From contig NZ_JACOFU010000002.1 of NCBI RefSeq assembly GCF_014284275.1, forward strand, positions 124,001-188,000: DNA of 64,000 bases, written 5' to 3'. The stretch is from Affinundibacterium amnicola. Lineage in GTDB: Bacteria > Pseudomonadota > Gammaproteobacteria > Burkholderiales > Burkholderiaceae_D. The notes beneath the pieces were generated by a model. The model searched no databases. It was not told the origin of the DNA and saw only the letters and a program-made list of their open reading frames with translations. The position numbers were made by a program, and so were the translations under genes. Of the stretch, positions 63,361 to 64,000 are shown one piece after another (positions within the stretch are counted from its first letter, which is position 1; every line of letters starts with the position of its first letter).

Positions 63361-64000
63361 GACTGCACCTCGTCGCCGAGGTCACCACGATCGTTGGCTA
63401 GCATGAGTTCGGTGAAAGCGCTGCGCAATTCGGCTGGAGCTTCGTTCTGGTATTTGTTTTGGTACAAACGCTGGAAGATATCTTCGGGTTGCAGGTTTTC
63501 TAGTTCGGTGAGTGTCACAGTTTCTAATTCGTTAATCTTTTTCGTGGCGAAGCTGGTTTCGATTTTGGCGAGTCGCAGCGCCTTGCCTTCAATCGCGTTT
63601 TCTATCGCGGCTCGCAAGCCTGGTTCGGGGGCGTCTAGTCTGACGCGTACCTCAAGATAAGGCTGACGTTCTAGTGGCGTGTCGCTGGGCAAATCCAATG
63701 CGGTTAATGCCACCAAAACTTGCGCTAGCGGTGCGGGATGTTTAGGAATGCGTAGTAAATCGACTGCACGTGGAACGAAGATGGCTGTAATGTCACTGAC
63801 TTTATCCTGAGCCAAATCCACACGCAGCACTTGATGTTGATAATCGACCTCAGCGAAAGACATCGGCAATGGACTGCCGCAATAACGCAGGTGATCTTGC
63901 TTACCGACTTTTTGCGCTAGATGTAAATGCCCTAGCGCGGCATACGCGACATTCGCATCGAACATACTTGCAGACAAAGCTTCGGTGCCGCCGATCACGA
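63357..64000 (-). CDS. sbcD: Exonuclease SbcCD, nuclease subunit SbcD, C-terminal part (runs off the window)
   Basis: The visible 213 codons carry the end of the Mre11-type phosphoesterase (YAALGHLHLAQKVG with the metal-binding GHLH, then RYCGSPLPMSFAE). The capping and C-terminal regions follow. The N-terminal nuclease motifs lie beyond position 64000. It is cotranscribed with sbcC through a 4-base overlap. Confidence 0.92.
   Translation of the reverse strand, partial: VIGGTEALSASMFDANVAYAALGHLHLAQKVGKQDHLRYCGSPLPMSFAEVDYQHQVLRVDLAQDKVSDITAIFVPRAVDLLRIPKHPAPLAQVLVALTALDLPSDTPLERQPYLEVRVRLDAPEPGLRAAIENAIEGKALRLAKIETSFATKKINELETVTLTELENLQPEDIFQRLYQNKYQNEAPAELRSAFTELMLANDRGDLGDEVQS

Overview
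The window looks like a chromosomal segment of a betaproteobacterium of the order Burkholderiales, most likely Oxalobacteraceae (Undibacterium/Herminiimonas-like; this is inference). The grounds are a homodimeric-type aceE, a holC followed by a DUF2486-like partner, a small Trp-rich protein, zapB-like/zapA followed by a 6S RNA, trxA-rho synteny, a type B L31 protein, and moderate base composition with many short palindromic repeats. No plasmid or complete phage functions are seen.

Layout. 1-285: 5' end of aceE (minus). 286-1348: repeat-filled intergenic region. 1349-5920: folD, an M3 oligopeptidase, a secreted DUF4124/glutaredoxin-like protein, holC and its partner. 5929-12042: Lrp regulator, cytochrome c, small Trp-rich protein, LysR regulator, lgt, a crotonase, matB (malonyl-CoA synthetase) and an EVE protein. 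12236-16475: first accessory block, with a RES/Xre toxin-antitoxin pair and a three-gene ABC-3C conflict system (HNH effector, small middle component, DUF2326 ATPase). 16866-19593: lipoxygenase remnant, DoxX, an unlisted 43-residue membrane peptide and an MFS transporter. 19794-31845: acpH, then an eleven-gene cobalamin salvage and uptake operon (btuB, cobU, btuF, btuC, btuD, cobO, cbiB, cobD, cobT, cobS, cobC) headed by a cobalamin riboswitch. 32076-33808: an Aer-like chemoreceptor behind a perfect FNR-type box. 33881-34717: bidirectional terminator, 6S RNA, zapA, zapB-like. 35009-41280: AddAB-type helicase/nuclease pair. 41563-43414: trxA and rho. 43415-44217: a large diverged inverted repeat. 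44218-51105: tripartite RND efflux operon and its divergent TetR regulator. 51140-54301: TRIC-type channel, rpmE2, a glycosyltransferase and tRNA-Leu(CAA). 54387-59043: second accessory block, with an orphan contractile-injection-type sheath gene and a second ABC-3C system carrying a SMEK-domain effector. 59383-64000: sbcC and the 3' part of sbcD.

How the genes work together. The cobalamin block imports corrinoids (BtuB, BtuF, BtuCD), adenosylates them (CobO), makes the aminopropanol arm (CobD, CbiB) and completes the lower ligand (CobU, CobT, CobS, CobC). No corrin-ring genes are present here, so the block by itself supports salvage. The efflux genes form a complete inner-membrane/adaptor/outer-membrane pump under a TetR repressor. 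AddAB and SbcCD are general DNA-end processing enzymes.

The most unusual content is the pair of unrelated-effector ABC-3C systems within about 45 kb, the solitary sheath gene next to tRNA-Leu, and a family of directional terminal-inverted-repeat elements. One of these elements sits between the efflux promoter/operator and its regulator gene.
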